Source: Salibacteraceae bacterium
GTDB taxonomy: Bacteria; Bacteroidota; Bacteroidia; Flavobacteriales_G; Salibacteraceae
Reading direction: 5' to 3'
Length of the DNA: 64,000 nucleotides
NCBI GenBank assembly: GCA_018401875.1
Contig: JAGYJZ010000002.1
Location: forward strand, 202,806-266,805
The first letter of the stretch is position 1. The number at the start of each line of letters is the position of its first letter. The position numbers and the translations under genes were made by a program. This document shows, one piece after another, positions 23,783-33,341 of the stretch. The notes below the pieces were generated by a model. That model searched no databases. It was not told the DNA's origin and saw only the letters and a program-made list of their open reading frames with translations.

Positions 23783-25093
23783 ATGGGGTCATTTCAAATT
23801 GAAGGAGGCGTAAAACTAAAAGGAGAACTCACTCCTCAAGGCGCCAAAAATGAAATTCTACAAATCCTATGCGCTACGCTTCTCACACCTGAAAAGGTGG
23901 AGATTGAGAACATCCCTGACATAGTTGATGTAAATAAGTTAATTGACCTCCTTGGGTCGTTGGGCGTCAAAATTCAGAAAAAAGGAATCGGACATTACAT
24001 TTTCCAAGCAGATGAAATAGACCTCAATTATTTGACTTCAAAAGAATTTCACGCGAAAGGCTCAAGCCTACGTGGGTCAATCATGATCGTTGGACCATTA
24101 TTGGGAAGATTTGGAAAGGGCTGCATCCCGAAGCCAGGAGGTGATAAGATTGGAAGAAGACGATTAGACACCCACTTCATAGGTTTCGAAAAACTTGGTG
24201 CAACGTTTTCTTACGATTCTAAAACACATTTCTACAAAGCAAAAGCGAAAAAGTTAAAAGGAACTTTTATGCTACTTGACGAAGCAAGTGTTACGGGTAC
24301 AGCCAACGTGATTATGGCTGCGGTGCTTGCCGAAGGCAAAACAACTATCTATAATGCCGCCTGCGAACCATACATTCAACAGCTGTGTAAAATGATGAAT
24401 GCCATGGGAGCCAAGGTTTCAGGCATTGGATCGAACCTCTTAACGATTGAAGGTGTTTCCGAATTGAAAGGCTGTAAACATCGCGTTTTGCCAGACATGA
24501 TCGAAGTAGGCAGCTTCATAGGTCTCGCTGCGATGACTCAATCTGAAATTCTGCTAAAGAACGTTGGTTATGAGCACCTGGGTATGATTCCAGATGTATT
24601 TAAAAAGCTCGGAATAAAGATGGAATTGAAAGGAGACGACCTCTTGATTCCAGAGCAAGAAACTTACGAAATCGAGTCCTTTATTGACGGGTCGATTATG
24701 ACCATTGCCGATGCACCATGGCCAGGATTTACTCCTGACCTTTTGAGCATAGTATTGGTGGTGGCCACACAGGCCAAAGGAAGCGTATTGATTCACCAAA
24801 AAATGTTTGAAAGCCGCTTGTTCTTTGTAGATAAGCTGATCGATATGGGCGCGCAAATCATTCTTTGTGACCCACATAGAGCGACAGTTATTGGACATGG
24901 TAGGATGAACAGATTGCGCGGTATTCAAATGACTTCGCCTGACATTAGAGCAGGAGTTTCACTACTCATCGCTGCGCTTTCTGCAGAAGGCACAAGCATC
25001 ATTCGCAATATCGAGCAAATCGATCGAGGGTATCAAAACATTGACAAACGATTAAATGCGATTGGTGCGAATATTGTAAGAAGCGAAGGATAA
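23783..25093 (+). CDS. murA: UDP-N-acetylglucosamine 1-carboxyvinyltransferase
   Basis: GAKNEILQILCATLLT, EPYIQQLCKMMNAMGAKVSGIG, PDIRAGVSLLIAALSAEG. Confidence 0.97.
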   Translation: MGSFQIEGGVKLKGELTPQGAKNEILQILCATLLTPEKVEIENIPDIVDVNKLIDLLGSLGVKIQKKGIGHYIFQADEIDLNYLTSKEFHAKGSSLRGSIMIVGPLLGRFGKGCIPKPGGDKIGRRRLDTHFIGFEKLGATFSYDSKTHFYKAKAKKLKGTFMLLDEASVTGTANVIMAAVLAEGKTTIYNAACEPYIQQLCKMMNAMGAKVSGIGSNLLTIEGVSELKGCKHRVLPDMIEVGSFIGLAAMTQSEILLKNVGYEHLGMIPDVFKKLGIKMELKGDDLLIPEQETYEIESFIDGSIMTIADAPWPGFTPDLLSIVLVVATQAKGSVLIHQKMFESRLFFVDKLIDMGAQIILCDPHRATVIGHGRMNRLRGIQMTSPDIRAGVSLLIAALSAEGTSIIRNIEQIDRGYQNIDKRLNAIGANIVRSEG

Positions 25094-25103
25094 ATTTTTG
25101 AGT

Positions 25104-25646
25104 ATGCGCATTTTAATTCTCACCCTGCTATCCATTCTCACACTTTCATCAGACCTAAATTCAATTAACCCTCTGCTCGATTCCAAACAGTCACGAGGTG
25201 TAAATATTGGAGACAAAGCACCAGAAATAGCACAGCCCGGTCCTGACGGAAAAATTATCAAGCTGTCTTCGCTACGAGGTCATGTGGTGATGATAGACTT
25301 TTGGGCATCTTGGTGTGGCCCATGCAGACGAGAAAACCCGAACGTAGTTCGCGCATACAAAAAATACAACAAAGCAAAATTCAAAGACGCAAAGGGTTTC
25401 GAAATCTTTAGCGTTTCACTTGACAACAGCTCTGGCGCTTGGACTCAAGCAATTGAGAAAGACGGATTAATCTGGAAATACCATGTAAGTGATCTTAAAA
25501 AATGGCGAAGTGAAGCCGCTCAACAATACGGTGTAGGTTCTATCCCAAGCAGCTTTTTGATCGATGCCAACGGTGTGGTGATTGCTAAAAACCTTCGTGG
25601 AAATCAAATCGACATGCAGCTCGATAAGTTGATCAAGAGCTTATAG
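25104..25646 (+). CDS. TlpA-like thioredoxin-fold lipid/periplasmic disulfide reductase
   Basis: Signal-like N-terminus, VMIDFWASWCGPCRRENPNVV active site; ATG at 25104. Confidence 0.9.
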   Translation: MRILILTLLSILTLSSDLNSINPLLDSKQSRGVNIGDKAPEIAQPGPDGKIIKLSSLRGHVVMIDFWASWCGPCRRENPNVVRAYKKYNKAKFKDAKGFEIFSVSLDNSSGAWTQAIEKDGLIWKYHVSDLKKWRSEAAQQYGVGSIPSSFLIDANGVVIAKNLRGNQIDMQLDKLIKSL

Positions 25647-25703
25647 CTGACAGCGCTTTCAACAAAACCGAAAATTTCTGACATATTGTCTCAAACATCG
25701 CAA

Positions 25704-25719
25704 TGGCAGAACTATTGCT
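25704..25719 (+). promoter_or_regulatory. putative sigma54 (-24/-12) promoter of grpE-dnaJ
   Basis: TGGCAGAACTATTGCT: GG-N10-GC spacing, 1 mismatch to TGGCACR-N4-TTGCW; predicted start about 20 nt before the grpE ATG. Confidence 0.6.
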
Positions 25720-25749
25720 ATGCCCATGCCGTCTGTAAACTGAATAGAA

Positions 25750-26313
25750 ATGAGTGCAAAAGAAGAAGAAGAACAAATCCGGGATAATCAAGAAGAAATC
25801 TTGAACAACGAGCGTGTTGACGAAGAAAATTCAGAAAAAGAATTTGGAGAAGCAGAACCAATAGATCCGATTGAAAAACTGGAAAATGATATTCTAGAAG
25901 AAAAAAACCAATACTTGCGTCTTTACGCTGAGTTTGAAAACTTTAGAAGACGCACGGCCAAAGAACGCATTGAACTGATTAGCACCGCAAGTGCTGATAT
26001 AATTAAAGATATACTTACCATCTTGGATGATTTTGAACGAGCGATTCAATCAAACGAAAAAGCAGAAGACCTCACGGCAGTGAAAGAAGGGTTTCATATT
26101 CTTCACAATAAGCTCGCGAAAATTTTAGAAGGTAAAGGGCTGAAATCATTTGATTCTTTGGGGCAAAAATTTGATGCTGACAAGCACGAGGCGATCGCCC
26201 AAGTGCCCGTGGAGGAAAAGAATAAAAAAGGAACTGTGATCGATGTTGTGGAGAAAGGCTATGCGCTGAACGAGAAAATTATTCGCCATCCGAAAGTGGT
26301 AGTGGGAAACTAA
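25750..26313 (+). CDS. grpE: nucleotide exchange factor GrpE
   Basis: [62 protein letters not shown]. Confidence 0.97.
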   Translation: MSAKEEEEQIRDNQEEILNNERVDEENSEKEFGEAEPIDPIEKLENDILEEKNQYLRLYAEFENFRRRTAKERIELISTASADIIKDILTILDDFERAIQSNEKAEDLTAVKEGFHILHNKLAKILEGKGLKSFDSLGQKFDADKHEAIAQVPVEEKNKKGTVIDVVEKGYALNEKIIRHPKVVVGN

Positions 26314-26320
26314 AAGATTT

Positions 26321-27436
26321 ATGGCAAAGAGAGATTATTACGAAATTTTAGGGGTTTCTAAAGGTGCATCGAAAGACGAGATCAAGAAATCGTATAGAAA
26401 ACTCGCTATCAAATATCATCCTGACAAAAACCCAGGAGACAGCGCTGCGGAAGAAAACTTCAAAGAAGCCGCAGAGGCATATGAAGTATTGAGCAACGAT
26501 GATAAACGCGCCAAGTACGACCGTTTCGGTCATGCTGGCATGGGTAATCAAGGAGGATTCAGCGGCCAAGGAATGAACATGGAGGACATCTTCGAAAATT
26601 TCGGAGATATATTCGGTGGGGCCTTCGGTTTTGGCGGAGGGCAAAGCCAAGGTGGGCAATCGCGCATGAGACGAGGCTCAAATCTTCGGGTTCGCGTAAA
26701 GCTAACATTAGAAGAAATAGCCAACGGAACCGAGAAAAAAATAAAAGTCAATAAGCTTGTTCACGCTGAAGGAGTAGAATACTCAAACTGCAGTACTTGT
26801 GGCGGTTCTGGTCGTGTGATGCGTGTTACTCAGACGTTCTTAGGTCAAATGCAAACTGCCAGCGCATGTCCAACATGTCAGGGCACAGGAAAGCAAGTCA
26901 AGACATCAAAGCCAGGTGTTATGCCGGACGGACTTGAACGAAAAGAAGTGGTAATTCCCATAGAGATTCCAGCAGGAGTGGAAGAAGGAATGCAACTCAG
27001 CGTGCGAGGTAAAGGAAATGATGGTCCTATGAATGGCCCGGCCGGAGATTTAATTGTTTTAATTGAAGAGGTTCCACACGAAATTCTAACCCGCGATGGG
27101 TCGAACCTTCACTATGATCTCTATTTGAATTTCGCGGATGCTGTTCTTGGTGAAAGCTACGAAGTGCCTACAATCAGTGGCAAAGCAAAAATCAAAATCG
27201 CCCCAGGCACTCATTCAGGTAAAATACTTCGATTGAAAGGCAAAGGCCTTCCGACCGTGAATTCATACGGAAACGGTGACTTACTTGTTCATGTGAATGT
27301 GTGGACTCCTCAAAAACTAAATGATGAGGAGAAGGAAATCCTTCAAAAAATGAAGCAATCTGAAAACTTCGTACCAAGTCCAAGTGGCGATGAAAAAGGA
27401 TTTTTCTCGAAAATGAAAGAGTTTTTTTCGCATTAA
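26321..27436 (+). CDS. dnaJ: chaperone DnaJ with a reduced zinc-finger region
   Basis: [37 protein letters not shown]-domain; CSTCGGSG and CPTCQGTG. Confidence 0.97.
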   Translation: MAKRDYYEILGVSKGASKDEIKKSYRKLAIKYHPDKNPGDSAAEENFKEAAEAYEVLSNDDKRAKYDRFGHAGMGNQGGFSGQGMNMEDIFENFGDIFGGAFGFGGGQSQGGQSRMRRGSNLRVRVKLTLEEIANGTEKKIKVNKLVHAEGVEYSNCSTCGGSGRVMRVTQTFLGQMQTASACPTCQGTGKQVKTSKPGVMPDGLERKEVVIPIEIPAGVEEGMQLSVRGKGNDGPMNGPAGDLIVLIEEVPHEILTRDGSNLHYDLYLNFADAVLGESYEVPTISGKAKIKIAPGTHSGKILRLKGKGLPTVNSYGNGDLLVHVNVWTPQKLNDEEKEILQKMKQSENFVPSPSGDEKGFFSKMKEFFSH

Positions 27437-27478
27437 CATCCTTAACGTTAACTTGCCTGCCTAAAAGGTTTAACGCAG

Positions 27479-28420
27479 ATGAGCTATCTACTTGAAGGGA
27501 ACAATATAAACAAGCATTTCGGCAATTTTCAAGTGCTAAAAAATGTAAGTATTGGAATTCCTGAAGGTCAAATATTCGGTCTTCTGGGTCCGAATGGAGC
27601 TGGAAAAACGACACTTATTCGCACACTCACCCAGATTACAGCGCCTGATTCAGGCGAAATTTTATTCAAAGGTCAAGCACTAAAAACTTCCAACACCTCT
27701 GATTTTGGTTACTTACCCGAAGAGCGCGGCCTTTATCGCAAGATGAAGGTTGGCGAACAGGCTTTGTACTTATGTCAAATTAAAGGACTCGATAAAAAAC
27801 AGGCCTATGCCCAATTGAAACCTTGGTTTGAGCGCCTCGAAATGGAATCGTGGTGGGAAAAAAAGGTAGAGGAACTTTCAAAAGGGATGCAGCAAAAATT
27901 GCAGTTCGCAATTACGGTGGCGCACCGACCAAAAATTCTAATTTTAGACGAGCCTTTCAGTGGGTTTGACCCAATCAATACAGAAGCCATCAAGCGTGAA
28001 ATTCTAATGCTGAAGGAAGAAGGAACGACCATTGTTTTTTCAACCCACAACATGGCCAGTGTTGAAGAACTTTGCGAGAATATTACGCTTATAAATAGAG
28101 GAAAGAACATTTTAAGTGGCTCAGTTTCTGACATCAGAAAATCCTTCAGTAAAAGCTTGTTTGAGGTTGAATTCCACGGCAGCAAAGTAGCATTTGCTAA
28201 TGCGCTCGGCTATCAATTTGAAATAGCAGAAATAACAGAGAAACCAGAATTTACTCAAGCTGTTGTTATGGCACACGATGGCGCCAGCTCAAAAGCGCTT
28301 CTTACTTCGCTGATTCAACACGTAGAGATCATTTCGTTTCGAGAAAATCTACCAACCATGAACGACATCTTTATTGACCTGGTTGGACGACCACAAACTT
28401 CAATAAGCGAAGAAGCATGA
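27479..28420 (+). CDS. ABC transporter ATP-binding protein (NatA-like)
   Basis: GLLGPNGAGKTTLIRTL, LSKGMQQKLQF, LILDEPFSGFDP. Confidence 0.95.
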   Translation: MSYLLEGNNINKHFGNFQVLKNVSIGIPEGQIFGLLGPNGAGKTTLIRTLTQITAPDSGEILFKGQALKTSNTSDFGYLPEERGLYRKMKVGEQALYLCQIKGLDKKQAYAQLKPWFERLEMESWWEKKVEELSKGMQQKLQFAITVAHRPKILILDEPFSGFDPINTEAIKREILMLKEEGTTIVFSTHNMASVEELCENITLINRGKNILSGSVSDIRKSFSKSLFEVEFHGSKVAFANALGYQFEIAEITEKPEFTQAVVMAHDGASSKALLTSLIQHVEIISFRENLPTMNDIFIDLVGRPQTSISEEA

Positions 28421-29754
28421 GTGCGAATAAAATTGGCTTAATCATCAAGCGTGAATACCTTACCCGTGTTCGAAAAAAATCATTCATCGTAATGAGTCTT
28501 TTAGGTCCACTGATTATGGCCGGAGTATTGACCTTTGCCCTGTGGACAAGCCTCGAAGAGAGTGAAGACCAGAAGATCTTAGTGGTCGATGATAACTATC
28601 CTTTTTTTGAAGAACTTGAAGGCTCATCAAAATTGAGTTATGATGTAATGGACGTATCGTTAGCTAAAGGCGAGGCGCTGCTGGAAGTTTCAGACTACAC
28701 TGCCCTGCTTTATCTCCCCAAAAACATCCTTCAAAGCAAATCGGGTCAACTTATTTTTAAGAAGCAACCTTCAATTCGGGTGCAACGCAAAATTGAAGAG
28801 ACCATTCAACAATACATAGAAATAAGCAAGCTCCAAGAGTTCAATATTTCAGAAGGCGATTATAAGCGCTTAAAAGCTCCATTCGATTTACTCACCTTTC
28901 AGTTCAAAGGAGTTGGAGCAGATGCCGAAGAGACGAATATGCTTCCTGCCATCGTAGGACTTGTTTTTGGCATTTTGATTTACTTTTTCATCTTCATGTA
29001 TAGTGTGCAAGTGATGCGCGGGGTGATCGAAGAGAAAACAAACCGGATTATCGAGGTTATGATCAGCTCCGTGAAGCCATTTCAACTGATGATGGGCAAA
29101 ATCATTGGCGTTGGGGCTGTTGGTCTCACTCAATTTGCAATTTGGATTTTATTAACCTTAATTCTCGCCACGAGTGGACAACTTCTGATCTTAGGAGATA
29201 AATATGACGCGTCATCTCTTAAGACTCCAATGACCGATGTTGTTCAGCAACAAGTGGAAGAAGAGCAAGCGCTGAATTTCACACAGCTAAGTCAGGAAGA
29301 CAACTTATTCAACAAAATCAGGAGAATCAACTTCCCGATAATGATAGCAGTGTTTCTGTTTTATTTTTTAGGCGGATATCTTCTTTATAGTGCCTTGATG
29401 GCGGCTGTGGGTTCAGCTGTCGACAACGATACAGACACCCAACAATTTATTTTTCCGATAACTTTTCCTCTTCTGCTCGCCTATATTCTGTCATTTAATG
29501 TCTTCGAAAATCCATCGAGTGACATGGCCGTATGGTTGAGCATCATTCCATTGACCTCTCCTGTAATTATGATGATTCGGGTAGCCATTGGAATTGAGGC
29601 TGCAGATATGTGGCAAGTATATCTATCAATGGCATTATTGATCGTATCGTTTATAGGAGCGGTTTGGCTTTCTGGTAAGATCTATCGTGTAGGCATATTG
29701 ATGTACGGCAAGAAGCCCTCCATCCGTGAAATTATAAAGTGGATAAACTATTGA
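28417..29754 (+). CDS. ABC transporter permease (NatB/ABC-2 type)
   Basis: Multiple TM segments, EEKTNRIIEVMISSVKPFQLMMGKIIGVGAVGLTQFAIW; 4-nt overlap with ATPase gene. Confidence 0.93.
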   Translation: MSANKIGLIIKREYLTRVRKKSFIVMSLLGPLIMAGVLTFALWTSLEESEDQKILVVDDNYPFFEELEGSSKLSYDVMDVSLAKGEALLEVSDYTALLYLPKNILQSKSGQLIFKKQPSIRVQRKIEETIQQYIEISKLQEFNISEGDYKRLKAPFDLLTFQFKGVGADAEETNMLPAIVGLVFGILIYFFIFMYSVQVMRGVIEEKTNRIIEVMISSVKPFQLMMGKIIGVGAVGLTQFAIWILLTLILATSGQLLILGDKYDASSLKTPMTDVVQQQVEEEQALNFTQLSQEDNLFNKIRRINFPIMIAVFLFYFLGGYLLYSALMAAVGSAVDNDTDTQQFIFPITFPLLLAYILSFNVFENPSSDMAVWLSIIPLTSPVIMMIRVAIGIEAADMWQVYLSMALLIVSFIGAVWLSGKIYRVGILMYGKKPSIREIIKWINY

Positions 29755-29758
29755 TGTT

Positions 29759-30916
29759 ATGGCCAGAGTTCTAATAATTGACGATGAACGTCCGATCCGT
29801 TCAACGCTGCGAGATATCCTTGAATACGAAAAGATCGAAGTTGACGAAGCGGAAGATGGACGCATTGGCATCGACAAATTTCAAAAGAACTCCTACGATA
29901 TTGTCCTGTGCGATATTAAGATGCCTGGCATGGATGGCATCGAGGTATTGGAAAAACTACAAGGAATAAATCCTGATGTTCCGGTAATCATGATTAGCGG
30001 TCATGGCAGCATAGAAACGGCTGTTGATTCGTTAAAAAAAGGAGCTTATGATTACATATCTAAACCTCCAGACTTAAATCGTCTTTTGGTTTCAATCCGA
30101 AATGCCATTGACAGGAAGGCGTTAATCAAGGAAACTAAAGTTTTAAAGAAAAAAGTTGGTGAGAAAGGTTCGTCTCCGATAATAGGTAACTCCGCTGCCA
30201 TCGAAGAAGTGCGCCACATGATAGAAAAAGTGGCACCCACAGAAGCGCGAGTGCTGATTACAGGTCCAAATGGTGTTGGAAAAGAATTAGTAGCAAGTCA
30301 GCTGCACCAGAAAAGTGAGCGCAAAAACGCACCATTTGTAGAAGTAAACTGTGCGGCTATCCCATCGGAGTTAATTGAAAGCGAACTCTTCGGTCACGAA
30401 AAAGGAGCATTTACTTCAGCCATCAAACAACGTATAGGCAAGTTCGAGCAAGCATCAGGTGGTACACTTTTTCTTGATGAGATTGGTGACATGAGTTTGA
30501 GTGCACAAGCGAAAGTGCTTCGGGCTTTACAAGAAAACACCATCACGCGGGTTGGGGGCGATAAAGAGATCAAAGTTACCCCACGAGTGATCGCAGCTAC
30601 CAATAAAAACTTACAGGAAGAAATTAAAAATGGGAATTTTCGCGAAGACCTTTATCATCGGCTTTCGGTCATTATTATTGACGTTCCTTCGCTCAACCAG
30701 CGCAGTGACGATATTCCTATTCTGATCCATCACTTTCTCGAATTAATATCAACAGAAGCTGGTGAGCCTGCGCGTCTTATCGATCAAGAAGCAATAGAGC
30801 ACTTATGCTCCATCAATTGGACAGGAAATATTCGGCAGCTAAGAAATACAGTTGAACGCTTGATGATTATGGCAGATGGAAAAATTGATCTGGACACCAC
30901 GATAAGATTCGCGTAA
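29759..30916 (+). CDS. sigma54-type response regulator (receiver + AAA+), no C-terminal HTH
   Basis: Receiver VLCDIKMPGMDG; AAA+ TGPNGVGKELVASQLH, ELFGHEKGAFTSA, GGTLFLDEIGDMS, FREDLYHRLSV; protein ends 385 aa just after the AAA+ lid. Confidence 0.93.
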   Translation: MARVLIIDDERPIRSTLRDILEYEKIEVDEAEDGRIGIDKFQKNSYDIVLCDIKMPGMDGIEVLEKLQGINPDVPVIMISGHGSIETAVDSLKKGAYDYISKPPDLNRLLVSIRNAIDRKALIKETKVLKKKVGEKGSSPIIGNSAAIEEVRHMIEKVAPTEARVLITGPNGVGKELVASQLHQKSERKNAPFVEVNCAAIPSELIESELFGHEKGAFTSAIKQRIGKFEQASGGTLFLDEIGDMSLSAQAKVLRALQENTITRVGGDKEIKVTPRVIAATNKNLQEEIKNGNFREDLYHRLSVIIIDVPSLNQRSDDIPILIHHFLELISTEAGEPARLIDQEAIEHLCSINWTGNIRQLRNTVERLMIMADGKIDLDTTIRFA

Positions 30917-31054
30917 GCACCAAATAAAAATATTTCAATTCAACCCACTAAAAGCCAAGATAGTTATGTCCTTTTTTTTTGAAATAAATACTTTTTTTGT
31001 GGTGTTTTTTTATTCTAGAGTTTATATTCGGGAACTAATCTTAAGCTTTTGACT

Positions 31055-33259
31055 ATGAAACACAGATACTCATCGATTTTAATTTTTCTTTCAATCCTTG
31101 TGAGTTCGAGCCTTTCGGCTCAACTTTCTTATGTTTTCACATCTGCAGGCGCCACTGGTTCAGTAGGGCCAACGCAAGGTCAACTGAACACTGAATACGC
31201 AAGCACAAACCTTCAAGGAGCAGTTACCTCCGCGAATGGTATTCAAATCTGGACAGTTCCCTCAAGTGGCTTATACAGCATTGAGGCTTATGGCGCTCAA
31301 GGTGGCGGAGCCAATGGAGGCTTTGGAGCTAAGGTTTCAGGCGAGTTTTTACTGAGCGGTGGAGACATACTTCACATTGTGGTTGGACAACAAGGCCTTA
31401 CCGACCCAGCTTCTGCTACTGGAGTTGGCGGTGGCGGTGGTAGTTTCGTTGTAAAAAGCCCCGCCATAGCAGTTGGTGATATTTTGGTTATTGCTGGTGG
31501 CGGTGGCGGTGCTGCAAGCACTATTCATCCCGATCGTGATGCCTCAGCCACCAATAACGGCAACAATGGTTTAGTTGCTGCGGGTGTTTCTAACCCAGAT
31601 GGTGCTGGGGGCACTGGTGGAAATGGAGGTAACAAATCCGTATCAGGATGCTCTTTAGATAGAGGTGCTGGTGGTGGTGGTTTCTTAACAGATGGAGGCA
31701 GCATCTGTCAATCTGCTGGAGCAGCAAATGGAGGTAGTTCTTTCTTAAATGGCGCTCAAGGTGGCACAGCTAGTGGAGCTGGTTCTATTGGTGGATTTGG
31801 CGGTGGTGGTGCTACTTGGTCAACAGGTTTCCGAGGAAGCGGAGGTGGTGGTGGCTACTCTGGTGGCGGTGCTGGTCAAATAAACGCAGACTCGCCAAAC
31901 CATGCAGGTGGTGGCGGTGGATCATACAATAGCGGATTAAATCAATCAAACACTGGTGGCTTTAATGCTGGAAATGGTCAAGTTGTTATCAGCCCACTTT
32001 CTTCACCTATACCGAATGAAGCAGGAATGGCTGGAATTGACTCCCCAACTCTTCCAACGTGTGCTGGAACATATCCATTACAAGTTACTGTGGCGAACTT
32101 CGGAAACAACCAAATCACATCTCTGGATGTTCAATGGACATTAAATGGAGGTCCGGTAAGCACTCAGGCAGTAACTTCCGTAATTGACACGTCTGGTGGT
32201 GCGGGCTCAAGTACTGCATCTGTCAACCTCGGAAACATAACAATTTCTGATTCTACAGAGATTAAGGTATGGACAAGTCTCCCTAATGGGGTGCTTGATA
32301 CTTCAAATTCAAATGATACTATACTATTGTCGTTTTTCGCTTCTAACCCTATTTTAAATTTGCCTGATGTGGGAATATGCGATGGTAATTTCGCCATCTT
32401 GGATGCTGGGAGCCAATGGGCTTCTTACGCTTGGAATACTGGCGAAACTTCACAACAAATTGTTATCCTAGCACCTGGAACTTACACCATTTCGGTTGTT
32501 GACACATTCAATTGCCCTGCAACTGATCAAATTATTGCTTCGATAGCCAATAGTCCGAGCATTAACCTCGGACAAAACATTATAGGCTGTGACCAACGTG
32601 TTCTTAATGCAGGAAATGCAGGAGGAAGCTATCAATGGAACACAAATGATACAACCCAAAGCATTGTGGTTACTGAAAGTGGTGTTTACTTAGTTACTGT
32701 AACGACAGCGGCAGGATGTGTAGGTTCTGATGGTGTGGCTGTAGAAATTTATGATTCTCCGTCTATCAACCTTGGCGACAACTTCTCTATTTGCACAGAT
32801 CTGAATGAGTCAAGATTACTTGCCGTTTCAGGCTCATTTGTTTCTTATAATTGGAGCACTGGATCAAATCAGAGTTCAATTATCATTGATGGAAATCAAG
32901 GACTTCAAAATGGCCCCAACACAATAACACTAGGGGTTATAGACGAAAATGGTTGTCAGGGAAATGACACCATAGTTGCCACTATCAAAACGTGTATTCC
33001 TGCAGGTATTGACGAAGCAAACCAAGATGAGCAACTACTTCTTTATCCGAACCCAGCTACCGATTTGCTCACCGTGAGTTCATCATCTCCTATTATACAA
33101 CTCGAAATCATGGATATTACTGGGCGAGTAGTCTTGAGTTCAGCTAGTCGATCAACTCTCACAAGATCAATTGACGTAAGTCAATTGAAAGCTGGTTCCT
33201 ACATGGTCAAGGTTAAGACTAATGCTACTTCAACATTCCAAACGGTGATCATAAAATAA
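31055..33259 (+). CDS. T9SS-exported glycine-rich surface protein
   Basis: Signal peptide MKHRYSSILIFLSILVSSSLSAQ, long GGGGG-rich region, C-terminal LYPNPATDLLTV...GSYMVKVKT sorting domain. Confidence 0.85.
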   Translation: MKHRYSSILIFLSILVSSSLSAQLSYVFTSAGATGSVGPTQGQLNTEYASTNLQGAVTSANGIQIWTVPSSGLYSIEAYGAQGGGANGGFGAKVSGEFLLSGGDILHIVVGQQGLTDPASATGVGGGGGSFVVKSPAIAVGDILVIAGGGGGAASTIHPDRDASATNNGNNGLVAAGVSNPDGAGGTGGNGGNKSVSGCSLDRGAGGGGFLTDGGSICQSAGAANGGSSFLNGAQGGTASGAGSIGGFGGGGATWSTGFRGSGGGGGYSGGGAGQINADSPNHAGGGGGSYNSGLNQSNTGGFNAGNGQVVISPLSSPIPNEAGMAGIDSPTLPTCAGTYPLQVTVANFGNNQITSLDVQWTLNGGPVSTQAVTSVIDTSGGAGSSTASVNLGNITISDSTEIKVWTSLPNGVLDTSNSNDTILLSFFASNPILNLPDVGICDGNFAILDAGSQWASYAWNTGETSQQIVILAPGTYTISVVDTFNCPATDQIIASIANSPSINLGQNIIGCDQRVLNAGNAGGSYQWNTNDTTQSIVVTESGVYLVTVTTAAGCVGSDGVAVEIYDSPSINLGDNFSICTDLNESRLLAVSGSFVSYNWSTGSNQSSIIIDGNQGLQNGPNTITLGVIDENGCQGNDTIVATIKTCIPAGIDEANQDEQLLLYPNPATDLLTVSSSSPIIQLEIMDITGRVVLSSASRSTLTRSIDVSQLKAGSYMVKVKTNATSTFQTVIIK

Positions 33260-33263
33260 AATA

Positions 33264-33298
33264 AGCGTGCATTAGATTCAATCAATGCACGCTTTTTA
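33264..33298 (+). terminator. Rho-independent terminator
   Basis: AGCGTGCATT-N10-AATGCACGCT perfect 10-bp stem followed by TTTT. Confidence 0.88.
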
Positions 33299-33341
33299 AA
33301 CCTTTTCAATACTTTAAGCACTTACACAAAAACGAAATAAT

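Noticed and set aside
27442-27451. Palindrome TTAACGTTAA before the ABC transporter
   Set aside because: 10-bp AT-rich palindrome can easily occur by chance; no second copy with regulatory context
31400-31930. Short tandem GGTGGC-type DNA repeats
   Set aside because: Explained by glycine codon runs of the encoded protein, with irregular units; not a satellite or CRISPR
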